Shown here: positions 11,433-22,130 of the stretch, piece by piece
Numbering within the stretch: the stretch's first letter is position 1
How the letters are laid out: each line of letters starts with the position of its first letter
NCBI RefSeq assembly: GCF_030247195.1
Contig: NC_080672.1
Location: 306,063,115 to 306,127,114, forward strand
Length of the DNA stretch: 64,000 nucleotides
Reading direction: 5' to 3'
Source of the DNA: Topomyia yanbarensis
Taxonomy: Eukaryota; Arthropoda; Insecta; Diptera; Culicidae
The notes under the pieces: model-generated
Seen by the model: the letters and a program-made list of their open reading frames with translations, nothing else
What the model was told of the DNA's origin: nothing
The model's database searches: none
Translations under genes and position numbers: made by a program

Positions 11433-12753
11433 CGAAGGATACAATCGCTGAGAGGAGGGGCCATTTAGCAGTCAACTGCTTCAAAAATGTTCTCACTGTA
11501 GGGAGAAAAGCTAACATAAGACTTTTAATAGGATCAGTAATATTGAAAGTTTTTATTATCCAGTCCACTATGTCCGAGAGTTTTACAATTCCAGTGCTGT
11601 GATTACTCTCGAACTGAAACAAAGGAACACTTGGGATTTTTGATGTTCCTGGAAGTGCTGGGAACTCCTTCTCTGAGCTTAATCCTCCGAGACCAGGAGC
11701 TAATTGCTTCGGTTTGGTTGCAACACTTCCAATAGATGTCACTTTCGGAGCCCCGTCAAGGGACACCTTCTGGCCTTTACAAGGAACTTTACGAGAGGAA
11801 ATGTTCCTCCTCTTCCTATAAATTCTAGGCACCCTAGTAGATGTTCCCTCTTGTGGGTTACCAGCCTCGCCCTCGTCAGGAGGCAAGTGAGTATAAATGT
11901 TTGCTGAGGATGGTGGCGTAGCATTCTTTAACATTTCTGCGAAAGAATGTTTGGATCGTCCCGCAAGGGAACGTTTCAGTTTATCCCCGCGTAGTTTGTA
12001 CGCGGGACATGCCGAGATATCATGCAGACTCTCCGCACAGTAAGGACACTTTTCGGCTTGCCTACTGCACGAATCATCTAGATGATTCTCCCCGCATTTT
12101 CCACAGCGGGCCTTATTGCTACAATGGGTGGCTGTGTGACCCAGTTGTTTACACTTTGTGCAATTCATGACCCGCGGCACAAACAGACGCACAGGAAGAC
12201 GAACCTTGTGCAAGAGGACGAAATTTGGCAAAGCGGTACCAGCGAAGGTCACCCGATAAGAGTTTGATTGGGGGTACGTTTTTGAACCATCCCCCGCAAC
12301 TACTACTGAGTGCAAACGTTTGCACTCAAGTATTTTAACTGGCTGAAGTAAGCGGTCTCTGAACCGGCCAACCCCGTACTTCAGCAGATCCTCGCACGTC
12401 AAACTCTCATCGGTTACGACGCCTTCGGATTGTACTCTTACAGCCGGAATATACACGTTATAATCCCGCGTAAAGTGCTCACAGCAAGCAATATCGTTTG
12501 CCTTTGAGTTGGCTAGCAACACCCTTATCTTGTCCGAGCGGACCTTTGAAATTTCGGTCACAGCCGAGAACCGTTCCGTTAGGTCTCTAGAAATCTGAAG
12601 AAGATTCAGTGATTTAGTCTTGGGCCGAAAGAAGACCACAAATGGACCAGTTGAGAGTTCTGGATAGCATTTGGGCCGGGGGGGAGCCTTAGAAGTTGAA
12701 CCCGATTCAACTTCCATTTGACCATCCGGAGAGGGAACCATAGAAAACGTCAA
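11425..12753 (-). CDS. LOA-like ORF1, gag-like nucleic-acid-binding protein
   Basis: An intact 442-residue frame. Three CCHC-type zinc knuckles lie in the middle: C198-C201-H206-C211, C217-C220-H224-C229 and C236-C239-H244-C249. They resemble the RNA-binding knuckles of LINE ORF1 proteins, which coat the element RNA and bring it to the target. The N-terminal third (about 36-190) looks like the RRM-like region common before such knuckles. The C-terminal third is Lys/Ser/Pro-rich and low in recognisable motifs. Met5 is an alternative start. The frame ends in TAA at 11425-11427, sharing bases with the ORF2 start, so ORF2 is probably translated by reinitiation. No stops or shifts are visible, in contrast to ORF2. 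Confidence 0.85.
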   Translation of the reverse strand: MTFSMVPSPDGQMEVESGSTSKAPPRPKCYPELSTGPFVVFFRPKTKSLNLLQISRDLTERFSAVTEISKVRSDKIRVLLANSKANDIACCEHFTRDYNVYIPAVRVQSEGVVTDESLTCEDLLKYGVGRFRDRLLQPVKILECKRLHSVVVAGDGSKTYPQSNSYRVTFAGTALPNFVLLHKVRLPVRLFVPRVMNCTKCKQLGHTATHCSNKARCGKCGENHLDDSCSRQAEKCPYCAESLHDISACPAYKLRGDKLKRSLAGRSKHSFAEMLKNATPPSSANIYTHLPPDEGEAGNPQEGTSTRVPRIYRKRRNISSRKVPCKGQKVSLDGAPKVTSIGSVATKPKQLAPGLGGLSSEKEFPALPGTSKIPSVPLFQFESNHSTGIVKLSDIVDWIIKTFNITDPIKSLMLAFLPTVRTFLKQLTAKWPLLSAIVSFDG

Positions 12754-13031
12754 CGCACGGGGTCAGCGCCCGCGCAGACGGAAGAAAGCAATAAATGTGT
12801 TACAAAAGTCAAAAACCACTTAGCTTTAAACTGGTGTCCAACGACGAACCTTACAGCTTATACAGCTGGCTATTGTTTAATCCTCACACGCGAACAAAAG
12901 ACTGAGGACCGAACCGAACTGGCAAAATAACCTTGAATGCGGATTAACACTATTCTTTATCGTCTCACACAGCACTACGGACTAGAAAAAACAACCTCTG
13001 TCTCGATGGAGAGCTCGAAAACGAATGAACG

Positions 13032-13042
13032 AAAACTCCATT
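13032..13042. repeat. Target site duplication, 5' side of the LOA-like element
   Basis: AAAACTCCATT matches 6908-6918 and marks where the LOA-like element entered the CR1-like LINE. Confidence 0.8.
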
Positions 13043-14462
13043 ATACGACATACAAGATGGTAAACCGGATTCTTTTCGCTGCTCGTTAACATACTTCCAG
13101 AACGACTTGGGCTTGGATTTCATTTGACGCTCGACGTTTCGCTGGTGTCTAAAATGGCGCGTCTGCTTTGCTGTTTGTATTCGTGGTTGAGTAGTAGTGA
13201 TTTCGTAATGCAAGTGTCTTATGCTTCGAGAATTTTTTAAATGCAGGTCGTTTGGCAGATTTTAATCGTCTAAGGACGATTGCCAGGGAGGGTGTTCTAA
13301 TTCTTCGTTCTGGCACATGGCGGTCGATAAGGTAGTTAAGAATACTAGAAAACGTTATCTCTTCGTTCGCGTCGTCATTGTTAAGATTTTCGTCCCAGTT
13401 TATATCCAACAGCGTGATAACGAGGAGTCGGTGCAGTGCAGCAGTACGGAGCGTAATCCCGGGCACTTACAAAGCAGGAGTCCAATGTACGTCCAATCTC
13501 GTTAATGCCATTATTAATTTGCCGAAGAGTTGCGCTGCAGTAGTTGTCCAAAATACAACTGGCATTGTTAAGCGCAGATTTTTAGATATCCAATCGTAGA
13601 AAACCATTACTTGCCTGGTACCACGTCAAGCCAGGTAAGTTGAAGTCGCCCACTATAACAATATTATCAGACGGGGCGGCGATAAAAGAAACGGATGAAA
13701 GATTTACATCGATCAGACTGGAATCACGAATTCTGTCAGGTGGAAAATACACAACACACAGGAACAGATTGCGATCGGCAAGTTTCACTGATATCCACAC
13801 TTGCTCGGAGCTCGCCCACCGGTCTTCGTTGATCACTCTGGCTTTTATACCATGGCGAAAGGCGATAAGCACACCACCGCCTGATGTCTTGTGGCTGTTG
13901 AGGGCATTACTGTCACAGCGGTAGACATCGAATGTTGAACCAAAGACCTGGCGAGACAGAGTACGGTTGTCGAGCCACGTCTCGGTCAAGGCGATAACGT
14001 CGTAACTGCAACCCGGGGTCGCGAGCAAATAGCTGTACGTTGATGAATTTAAGCCACCAACATTCTGGTAGTAAACCTCGATGTTGTTGGAGGACGGATC
14101 AGGTACAGCAGAGAGCGAAGCCATGTTGCTGTGTAGGAAGATGCTTTCGTAAATCGTACGAACAGTATCGGAACGGCTCACGGTTGCTTGGTCGACTGTG
14201 GTGAGGGATTCGAGGCTTTCCGAATCAACAGAGATGCGCATAACATAGCAAGGAATAGACTCACGACATTCCGTGCGCGACTGGCATATTTTAGTCATGT
14301 CAGCGATTCAGTCCCCAGCACGGAGAAACACCTCGACTTGAGGACTACTGTTTTCAGTCGCCTCTTGCGACATGGGAGCAGGAACCCAGTGATCAATTCT
14401 TGGTTGAGGTACTTCAACTCGCCGGATGCCACACGGACTCGGTCATTGTATTCGAGGTATTG
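13043..14462 (-). pseudogene. CR1-like LINE, 5' half (endonuclease and linker)
   Basis: This is the upstream part of the element whose 3' half is at 5250-6918. The frame at 13582-14298 carries the AP-like endonuclease: YYQNVGGLNSS, ALTETWLDN, GGVLIAFRHG and GDFNLPGLTW. Met at 14124 (MASLSAVPD) is the likely ORF2 start. The frames at 13149-13466 and 12965-13213 carry the endonuclease-to-RT linker (for example KSFWKYVNEQRKESG), so at least two frameshifts have occurred. The segment 14300-14462 reads like the C-terminus of an ORF1 that ends just upstream. The rest of ORF1 is missing and the element breaks off at about 14462, consistent with 5' truncation on insertion. It is inactive. Confidence 0.75.
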
Positions 14463-14637
14463 AGATATATCAGGTTATAGTCAAAAAACCTTTTAAAACA
14501 TTCTATTCTAATAATAATCTTGGTTGAGGTACTTCAACTCGCCGGATGCCACACGGACTCGGTCATTGTATTCGAGGTATTGAGATATATCAGGTTATAG
14601 TCAAAAAATCTTTTAAAACATTCTAGTCTAATAATAC
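14398..14637. repeat. Two-copy tandem duplication, 120-bp unit
   Basis: TGGTTGAGGTACTTCAACTC recurs at 14401 and 14521, and the full 120-bp units differ at only a few bases. Each unit joins about 60 bp of the truncated CR1-like end with about 60 bp of AT-rich flank, so the duplication arose after the LINE inserted. Confidence 0.85.
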
Positions 14638-14729
14638 TGTTCACCATAACGTTTAAATGTTTAAAACTTTCATTCAAGGTATGTGTATGTATCTCGATAG
14701 CTAGGTACATAGAGCCTTTATCTTGCTTT

Positions 14730-14939
14730 AACCCTTAAAAAGGCAAGCTAAATTTATGACTTCAAGAAGCATCGCTCCTAAGACCCAATGAAATCAAAAG
14801 CCTCTTTTTTGGCGTTTTATCAGTGAGAGAATCGAAAGCCCGAAAATGCTCGATCATTTGCATTTCAAATTACAAGTTCTTTGAAACTAGAGAACTGTAA
14901 CTAGCCGGGCCTCTGAGACCTCTTGCCTATTTGAGGGTT
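14730..14939. mobile_element. MITE, AACCCTCAAAAAGGCAAG family, copy 1
   Basis: The left end AACCCTTAAAAAGGCAAGC and the right end CTTGCCTATTTGAGGGTT are inverted repeats with few mismatches. The interior shares AGCATC and AGCCGGGCCTCTGAGA segments with 29519-29655, so this is one dispersed family. There is no coding capacity. The target duplication is unclear. Confidence 0.65.
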
Positions 14940-17035
14940 GAATGATATTCTCAACAATTTTACTGAAGACACCAAATCTCTAACAAATGTTTTTGAACAG
15001 TTAATTCTGCATAACTACTTGTTGGGGGATTAATTAATCAACATTGTTTTATCAGAAGATGCGCTGTATTATTCTGAACTAAAACTCCAAAGTTTACGGG
15101 TTTTCGAAGTTTATCGCTCTTATTTAATTTTAAAAATAAACAAGAATCAATTCTACTATCGAGCTGCGTAACTTATTCCCAGTACTGTTTTTGAAAATAG
15201 TTGCTTAAAACCCTATTCGAAAAAGATCGAAATTTTAGTATTTTTTACCGTTCACCGTTCTTGATTGTCACATTGCAATGTTTCACTAAATTATATCTAC
15301 TGAGTAGTCAAGCAATTCGTGGCAAGTTTTCACCTTTTCTTCGGGTTTCACATGTCATGACATGGAACGAATGAAAAACTATTTCGTTTTGGGAATCATA
15401 AATCAACGTTCAATGCAGAAATAACACTATTGCATGACTCTGTATGCATTCTTTCGATTCGATAGAGAATCGAGCGAAAACCATACACCATAACGACCTT
15501 GAACTATTTTTGCCCATTGCCAATAGATTTTTCGTCGTTTCCTCTACACGAACATTGGTGCTTAAGAGGGGAAATTATAGAGGGATGTCGGAAAACATGA
15601 AACGGGTATATAGGTTATAAAGGATGCTCGTCTGACGGCCTTGTGTTTGTTTCTGAGATGGCACCAAGCATAATCGCATGTTATCCTTGCGCCTCGTTCT
15701 CTCGAGATTCATTTCAATCGTCAGAGTGCAAACCCAATGGGGATAACATGCAATACAATGAAGAGGAAATGTAATCGAAATAGTGATGCAATGCTTCTGG
15801 TGCCATATGGTGGTATGTTGTCACACCTACTGGACACAAATCATATTCCCGATGAGTCTATGTATATACCTATATAATCCTCGAATGTAGTTGTTACATT
15901 TTTTTCAATCTACAGGGAATAAACCCACGAAATAACTTAACTCCAGAGATTCAAATCGTTGGAAAAACCAGCAATGTTCGGGGAACATTTATAGCAATCT
16001 AGGAAAAGTTTTAAACCCAATTAAAAATCACAATTTATTTTTCAAAAATCCTGCAACATTTTCGACCAAACCTTATACCACACTGAACTAAATTCCGGCA
16101 AAAACCGGTTTCAGGATAAATAATTAAGTACCCTACTCGCAGTTGAAATAATGGTAAGAGGCACATCGGTAATTCTCATTGCCTTATTCATTTGAATTCT
16201 CGGAGTATTTATTATAAAGCGAGTTCCCTCACAATATTAATTGTTCTGCAAAACAAATATAAATTTTACTCTTTTTGCTTAATATAATTTTGCAAAACCG
16301 TAGGGACTTTAAAAGATTACCTAGATTAAGAAAATCACATTTTTCCGAACGAATCAATCTTCTGAGTTTTCCTACATATTTGATAATAATTTATTTCAGA
16401 ACTGGACTTTTGTACAATGCAGAATATATATTTTCTCGATTCATGCTGCTAAACGAAACTTTTAAGAATTTGGACTTCGAATATGTAGAACTTGTTATGG
16501 ACTAATGTGCGGGAAAATGATTGGAAATAGTGACATTTTAAAATTGTTACCTATAGCGGGTTTATTTCAACTGAGTGTTATACTCTATTAGGAAAAAAAA
16601 TAAACAAAACAGTTAATATTAAACTCTGCCGGTTTCAGTTTTCGGTGTGATTACAGTTATTTTATAAGTTACGTAGAATTCGTTAAATGATTCAATAATA
16701 ATCTCATCAAATTAACACGAATCTATAAATACGATTGCGCAGCATCAAGAGCACAATCACTTCCGCATGAAGGCTTTAAATTATCGCTTTCTTAAATACT
16801 GATTCTTACAGCCAACAGTTAATAACTGCTTATTTATACCAACTTGCAATGAAGTAACACACGTAATAATCTTATATACCTAATACCAAATGAACTACTA
16901 CTCTCTCCATTTCTTATTTCATCAACAGGTATCAGTGGATTGGCAGTACAAATAGTGTTTCCCGAACCCCCCACTGCATGATGCCGCTACTGGCAGCCAA
17001 CCAATTGACGCTGATCGACCGTGAATGTGTAACTC
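14940..17035. other. AT-rich stretch without a recognisable gene
   Basis: No coding similarity is seen. A two-part inverted repeat lies at 15659-15686 and 15741-15805: TGGCACCAAGCAT pairs with ATGCTTCTGGTGCCA and GCATGTTATCC with GGATAACATGC. Short frames here (such as 16275-16505) have random composition. Confidence 0.5.
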
Positions 17036-17530
17036 AGTTACGACGTCTGTGATCAAACAACCTGTCGATTTAAGGTTTCATGTGTCGATTATCGCTTTTG
17101 ACGCACGGAAGAGATCTGCGGGGAAGATAGAGAGATAGAAAAAAGTGAAACGTTCAACATAGAAAGCGCGGGGTGAAACGAGAGCGGTCTGTGTACATAA
17201 TAAAGTAATGCGATGCTAAGCGTCGAGATGTATGCCCGCGTTGAGTATAGAATAGTGCAATAGAGAACTGAGTACAACCGTAAGAGAGCAAAAGTGTTCC
17301 ATTACTGTCCGGTCACCGGCTGGCTCTAGCATCTACATTCAACCAGCAGCGCGTCCTCGCCAAGTGTTACTGAAGGCGATTACTATCTCCGATAAATTAA
17401 ATAGGCAACGACGCGCAACGTGCGGTGGATATGATCTTCCCTCACTTTTCGTGCCAATACGCAACCAACACACGGCACCTGCAGCAGCGCTTATAGATGC
17501 TTGTAGACTGTTGTAGATTTGCTCATTCAG
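17036..17530 (+). other. Possible non-coding first exon of a host gene
   Basis: Base composition rises well above the AT-rich surroundings. The stretch ends in a full consensus splice donor, CAG then GTAAGT, with GTAAGT starting at 17531. An initiator-like TCAGTT lies at 17034-17039. No long open frame is present, so if transcribed it would be 5' UTR, with coding exons beyond the window or further right. Several mosquito genes have long non-coding first exons. Without transcript data this is only a suggestion, and a chance donor in a GC-richer island would look the same. Confidence 0.25.
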
Positions 17531-17531
17531 G

Positions 17532-18468
17532 TAAGTGTTGGTTCATAGATTAGTTGTTTGTAGACGTTTGGCCGAATGTTTTTGTTGAATACAGCTTCAT
17601 TGCGAATTTAACTTAGGCAATGTTGCACTCATTCCAAACTGTAATTCATTAATTAAAATGGATAGATATAATAATTTATTAGACTGAAATCTTAAAAGTA
17701 CGCTGGAAAACTCAACCATTAGTCCCATGCAGTCTGTCTCCGTGAACTGTCACTTGCTTGTTCAACCGAAATCACTTTCCCACCCGGTTCGGTGCCTCCT
17801 CCACCCAAGCTTCACCGTTGGGGTGGTGTGGCGTTCAGGGTCATTACGTGTTAGCGACGACGTTTTAGCGACTGCGATGTCGCTACCTATATAAATATTA
17901 CCATCGGAAACTGCCTGTAGGTTTTCACTTTACGTGAGTAGATTTCGTGCTAGCTGTAACCTTGACGTTATTTGGTTTCGCCAATCAAAGCCACATCCAT
18001 TATTCGGCTAATTTCCCAACCCAACCGTTTGGGGGCATTCGTTTCGATTCGGTTAATGCTAATTGATTGTTGATATACGCGTTAGATTTTCACGACGTCG
18101 TTAACTTATTAGTGGCTTTTGGTTCTTGCATTGGGTCACGCAGTCTGTTGAATGCAAATGCGAATATAGGGGTTTCGAGTTCACAGATGTTCGGAGCGCA
18201 AACGTGGCGATTTTTCCATCCTGCAGTTTTATACACACAATGATGAGAGTGAGGTGACAATATGGATGTATTAAGATATACCCAAAAGCAAATCAGGCAT
18301 ATTTATTGGTATACAACAGAGATTAACAAAATCTTAGGTGAAGTATACAATCAGTTTTGGTGTAGTTTATCTAGTTACCAGTAGAGTATGGTGGGGAAAA
18401 AGTGTGCACCTAACAGTTAATAGAAAAGGACAAGGGAAATAGATGGTCATCGTGGAACAAAGTTTACC
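17532..18468. other. Stretch without a recognisable gene
   Basis: The first part (to about 18200) is moderately GC-rich and could be intronic or regulatory. A TATATAAATA at 17888-17897 stands 35 bases before TCACTT, too weak to call a promoter. Nothing else is recognisable. Confidence 0.4.
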
Positions 18469-18480
18469 GTAGACCTCTTT

Positions 18481-18638
18481 TTTCAATGGAGAATTAGTAG
18501 ATGCCAAGCTACCACACGGGGTGTACTGGAGTGTCGGGCTCTCATGGTGACACCATGACTAGGTAATACCGACTAAACTCCATTGGGCACCGCCATTGTT
18601 CCCCCCAGGGACTACCTCTCGGTATTACTTCTGGGGGC
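18481..18638 (-). mobile_element. 5'-truncated R1-clade retroposon tail
   Basis: This 158-bp piece matches the 3' region of the element at 61672-63664. Shared blocks include CTACCACACGGGGTG, ATACCGACTAAACTCCATTG and TTACTTCTGGGG in the same order. A short T run at its left edge is the poly(A) end read on the plus strand. It is flanked by a 16-bp target duplication with one mismatch, ending GTAGACCTCTTT (left copy to 18480, right copy 18639-18654). It interrupts a mariner-type transposase remnant. Confidence 0.75.
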
Positions 18639-19036
18639 TACTGTAGACCTCTTTCGAGATGAAAACGTACCCGTGAGTACAGTTTGCCGGATTCTGGCAT
18701 CCCTGAGCGAGGAGTGGAAGGAAGGTTCAATGTCGTGGTTCAAGCCGAGTGGTCTGACCATCAATCAACAAGTGTACCAGGAGGAGTGTCTTGAGAAAAT
18801 TCTTCTGACGTTCTTAACCTTCCGGAAGTCGCGCTAGTGCACATTACGCCAAAAAGACGCTGGATTATCTTGAGCACACAAAGATACCGTACGTACCGAA
18901 AAAAAGGAACCCGGCCAACTTGCCCCAGTTCTGTCCCATTGAGGATTTTTTCGGCTCCCTCAGTGCCCTAGTGTACAAAAATAGTTGGCGGGCCAAGGAT
19001 ACGAAGCAGTTGACCACCAGGATCCGGAATCGTCAT
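18639..19036 (+). pseudogene. Tc1/mariner-type transposase remnant
   Basis: The plus strand reads SMSWFKPSGLTINQQVYQEE at about 18730-18785, then after a frame change and a stop AHYAKKTLDYLEHTKIPYVP and NPANLPQFCPIEDFFGSL (18838-18960), ending SWRAKDTKQLTTRIRN. The AHYAK and P-IE-F blocks are typical of the catalytic region of IS630/Tc1/mariner transposases, which cut and paste DNA at TA sites. Only the C-terminal half is left. It is broken upstream by the R1-type tail insertion and downstream by a LOA-like fragment at 19037. The subgroup cannot be settled here. Confidence 0.7.
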
Positions 19037-20225
19037 GTGGGATAATGTTACCCTCGAGAAACCTATTAAATAAATTCAACAATCGTCTTATGGCGTAGTC
19101 TGGCAGATTCTTTATCAAGTTGAATTTGATTCTGTCTGGCCCTGGGGCTTTATTATTACATGATAAGAGAGCAAGTGAAAACTCCACTATCGAAAACGGT
19201 GTTTCGTTCGCGGTATTGTGAGGGGACGCGGCGCGGTAGATTTTCTGTGCCAGGGCGAAATCCGGACAAACCATCTTGGCGAAATCGAATATCCAACGGT
19301 TTTAATATTCCACGCTCTCGTTAATACGGTTTCAGTTTCGCATACGTCGGGCCGTGCCCCAAAAAGTGCAGCTTTCTCCGCGTATACTTCTGAGCACCGT
19401 TTGTCTCACCACGGGTTGGGAGAACGTTTTTGGGTGTTCACGGTATTCGTTTCGTCTCAGCATGAATCGCAGTATCGACAATCGAGGTGGACAAAAACAT
19501 ATACTCTTCCTCCGGGGGAAGTACCTGTGTCGAATCGATAGTTTTGGGCATCGCAGCAGCGTAGCTCTTCCAATCAATGCTTCGAGTGAAATCATAGGGA
19601 ATCATGATTGGTTCCGATGGTCTTGAACCAGTGGTGATTGCAATTACAATCGGCAGGTGGTCACTATAGTGGGGATGAGATTTGCAATCTAACCGTAGTG
19701 ATGTCGAGCATAGAGATATGTCCAGTGCATAGACTTGCACTGGTGATCCATGAATCCGTGTCATTTCTCCTGTGTTCAGAATTGTCATATTGAAGTTGTC
19801 ACAAAGGTCTTGAATGGTCGAAGATCGATTATCGTTGTACAGACAGCCTCACCCTGTACCGTAGAAGTTAAAGTCTCCAAGAAGCATTTGAGGCGAGGGA
19901 TGGTGTTCAGTCACGTTGGAGAATCTTCGGTATCCCATCATGGCCCTAGGAGGAATGTAAATAGAAGATCTCTGCCTTTGATTGTTGTTTGACAAGCGAT
20001 AACTTGAATACCTGGCGTCGAAGGGAAGTTGATTCGATTGAAGGAGTAGCACTTTTTGATCCCTAAAAGTACCTCTCGATATGACTCGACTGAAATAGCA
20101 ATTGTTGGAGAAAATTATCCTACGAAGTCCCAACAATTGGTTTGAGGTGAGCTGCTTGCTATCAGATACCCAGTTTGGTTCCGGAGAAGAAATGGAATGC
20201 AATAAAAGAAGAAGTAGCGTCTGGG
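19037..20225 (-). pseudogene. Second LOA-like LINE copy, fragmented and rearranged
   Basis: On the minus strand this matches the ORF2 of the element at 6919-13031: endonuclease (MTILNTGEMTRI, YSDHLPIVIAI), the linker (DWKSYAAAM, LPPEEEYMFL) and the start of the reverse transcriptase (NKAPGPDRIKFNLIKNLP). A segment of about 100 codons of linker is deleted near 19365, and frameshifts occur. The last part, about 20105-20215, is in the opposite orientation: the plus strand there reads NNWFEVSCLLSDTQFGS, the RT region LDNWVEANGLLSDTQFGF. This is an old, dead, 3'-incomplete copy. Confidence 0.75.
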
Positions 20226-21179
20226 TTCTTAAGATAAATTTTCTTTGTATAATTACCAGGGGCGGATCCAGAATAAAATTTCGTAGGGGGTCTGAAATTT
20301 CTAGTTTAAAATTAGCGGTGTACAATACGTAATGCGCAATAGCCGCATTTAATACAAATTAGTGAAAATTTGATTTGAATTTGATAATTTCTTGTTATGT
20401 ATGTCAGTATACTAGATACTCCCGATTCCAATTTGTTTTTAGACACGTCAATGCAAGAACGAATTCGTGGAACCGCAGATCACCTAAGCTCGCTGGATAG
20501 CACTCAAGTAGTATAATACCATGACGTTTACTGCCATAGAAGATACCAAGGAAAACGGCCATAATTTAAGATCCCACCAAATCATAATTGAAAATGTTTA
20601 TTGCTTTGAAAAAGTAACCGAAGCAATTTTTTTAGTTTAATCTGACGCCTTTATTTTTTTTTTCAATTTTTGGAAGAATCCAGTATTAAATAAAAGTTTT
20701 GGAAACACAAACTTTAGGAACATTTTTTTAAATAAAAGTTTTCCTTGAAGCTTTGAAAAGTTTTTGACCATCGATTTTTTTTTTGGAAAAATATAGAACG
20801 GAACTTCATAGTGTAAAGTGTTACGCCATGGTAGAATTCTCGAAAAAACCAATTTGCTATACTTTGATGTCTTAAAAATAATATGCCATAATCGAGCAAT
20901 TTGTGTTTATTTATAAGGTATGGCGGTATGACGTTTCTAGCTTGATAAGTGAGTATGTAGTACTTTGGAATTGTAGTCCGTATTGCGTTGACCTCATATG
21001 AACTACCATTCCAAAGTATTGATTTTAATTGACCCTTTTGGAAGTTATGTGATACCTTATACGACGAAAAACGAGGAGACCAACTAACACCGACGGCAAC
21101 ACCATACACCACATTTTTGCGGCGATGGCGAGTATCACGAGCGATGGAATGCACAATGTAAAGTGCCAATACTTAGCCG
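20226..21179. other. AT-rich stretch without a recognisable gene
   Basis: No gene is seen. GGGGCGGATCCAG near 20258 resembles hAT-type MITE ends, but no partner end was found. Confidence 0.4.
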
Positions 21180-21185
21180 GTTCAG

Positions 21186-21415
21186 TCTCTACTACGAGAG
21201 CGATCGCCAAGCACCGGCAGCAATATTGCAACTCTCTAAGGAGAAGATCATGTGAAAAGATCCGCACAAAGCGAAATGTAAATATCAGTTGTAGTACCCA
21301 CGACTGAGCAGGCAGCGCAGTTGGCATGCACGCTTTGATTGTTTGCATGGTAATAGGGAATGCTGAATATAATAGGAACATAGCGCGAAGTGATTGTACC
21401 CTACTTAGGTATTTT
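21186..21415 (+). repeat. Diverged direct repeat, copy A
   Basis: It aligns with 21904-22130: a shared start (GTCTCTACTACGAGAG against GTCTCTTCTGCGAGAG), a middle block (CGCACAAAGC against CGTACAAAGC) and a shared end (CTTAGGTATTTTT). No coding frame is recognisable. A short MITE lies between the copies. Confidence 0.5.
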
Positions 21416-21568
21416 TCCCAGGCCGCCAGTGTTCTAGCGGAATATAGTACTTGAGTCAAGTAGTCCGTGTAATGTGACAGATTATAATTTGGGCAGCCCA
21501 GTCCCAACTTATAACTGATACCAGATATGACGAAAAAGTCACATATCAATTTTCGAATTACGCTAGTA

Positions 21569-21821
21569 CCCGAGCAAACGAAAAGCCCATAATACCCCCA
21601 TGCTCATGGGGTTTGACATGGGTGTTTGAAATGGGTTCAACCCATGGAAAAACCATCACCATGGTCCTGTAGATCCCATATAAAATACCATATGTTGGTG
21701 TATTTATGGGTTATTGAGACCATTTTATGGTGTCTTGGTGGTTGTGAATTTTGGCACGGACCATGTTTAAGGCCTTTTCGAGGAGCTATGTGGCGTTTGA
21801 ACCCATGAGTATTTGCTCGGG
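21569..21821. mobile_element. 253-bp MITE with TA target duplication
   Basis: The ends CCCGAGCAAA and TTTGCTCGGG are perfect inverted repeats, and TA lies directly outside each (21567-21568 and 21822-21823). The interior is rich in short CATGGG/CCATGG repeats. The left-end sequence recurs, diverged, at 54655-54690. No coding capacity; probably mobilised by a Tc1/mariner-type transposase, judging from the TA. Confidence 0.75.
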
Positions 21822-21903
21822 TAGCTCTCGCTTATCACCGAAATATCAGCCCCGCAATTGTGCAACCAATGTCAGTTCAACTGGGTTCACAGCGCATTGG
21901 GTA

Positions 21904-22130
21904 CGTCTCTTCTGCGAGAGGCAATCAACGAGCACTGACGCGCGACACTATACACCATGTCCCTGCGGCAACTGTGAGATATTTCCGTACAAAGCATGAA
22001 GCAAATATCTATCGATGTGTCCTGAACATACATCATGTACGCGTTACTTGGTAATAGGTGGTGTTGAATGTAATATGTGAAAGCATTGCGCGGATTGTAG
22101 TCTGGCGTGCTTAGGTATTTTTGTCAAGTC
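21904..22130 (+). repeat. Diverged direct repeat, copy B
   Basis: Partner of 21186-21415 in the same orientation, with conserved blocks near GGTAATAGGTGGTGTTGAAT and CTTAGGTATTTTT. The repeat class is not recognised. Confidence 0.5.

Larger units (their letters stand above)
6919..13031 (-). mobile_element. LOA/Lian-like non-LTR retrotransposon, nearly full length
   Basis: This 6.1-kb element is read on the minus strand. It has a 5' leader (12754-13031, beginning near CATTCGTTTTCGAGC), a gag-like ORF1, an overlapping ORF2 with endonuclease, reverse transcriptase and RNase H, a 3' region of about 830 bp (6919-7745) with a 14-base G run at 7381-7394, and a 3' end in AATAAAAAAAAA. The 11-bp target duplication flanks it and lies inside the CR1-like LINE. 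The two-ORF plan with three zinc knuckles and a C-terminal RNase H fits the LOA clade known from Aedes. It is not 5'-truncated as far as I can tell, but ORF2 carries two stops, so this copy is unlikely to be autonomous. Confidence 0.85.

Noticed and set aside
14398..14637. Tandem repeat as a CRISPR-like array
   Set aside because: Two long direct units without spacers in eukaryotic DNA; a simple duplication.
17888..17930. TATATAAATA followed by TCACTT as a core promoter
   Set aside because: The spacing is long, the initiator is imperfect and no exon is recognisable downstream.
20255..20300. GGGGCGGATCC as a hAT MITE end
   Set aside because: No partner end and no target duplication found.
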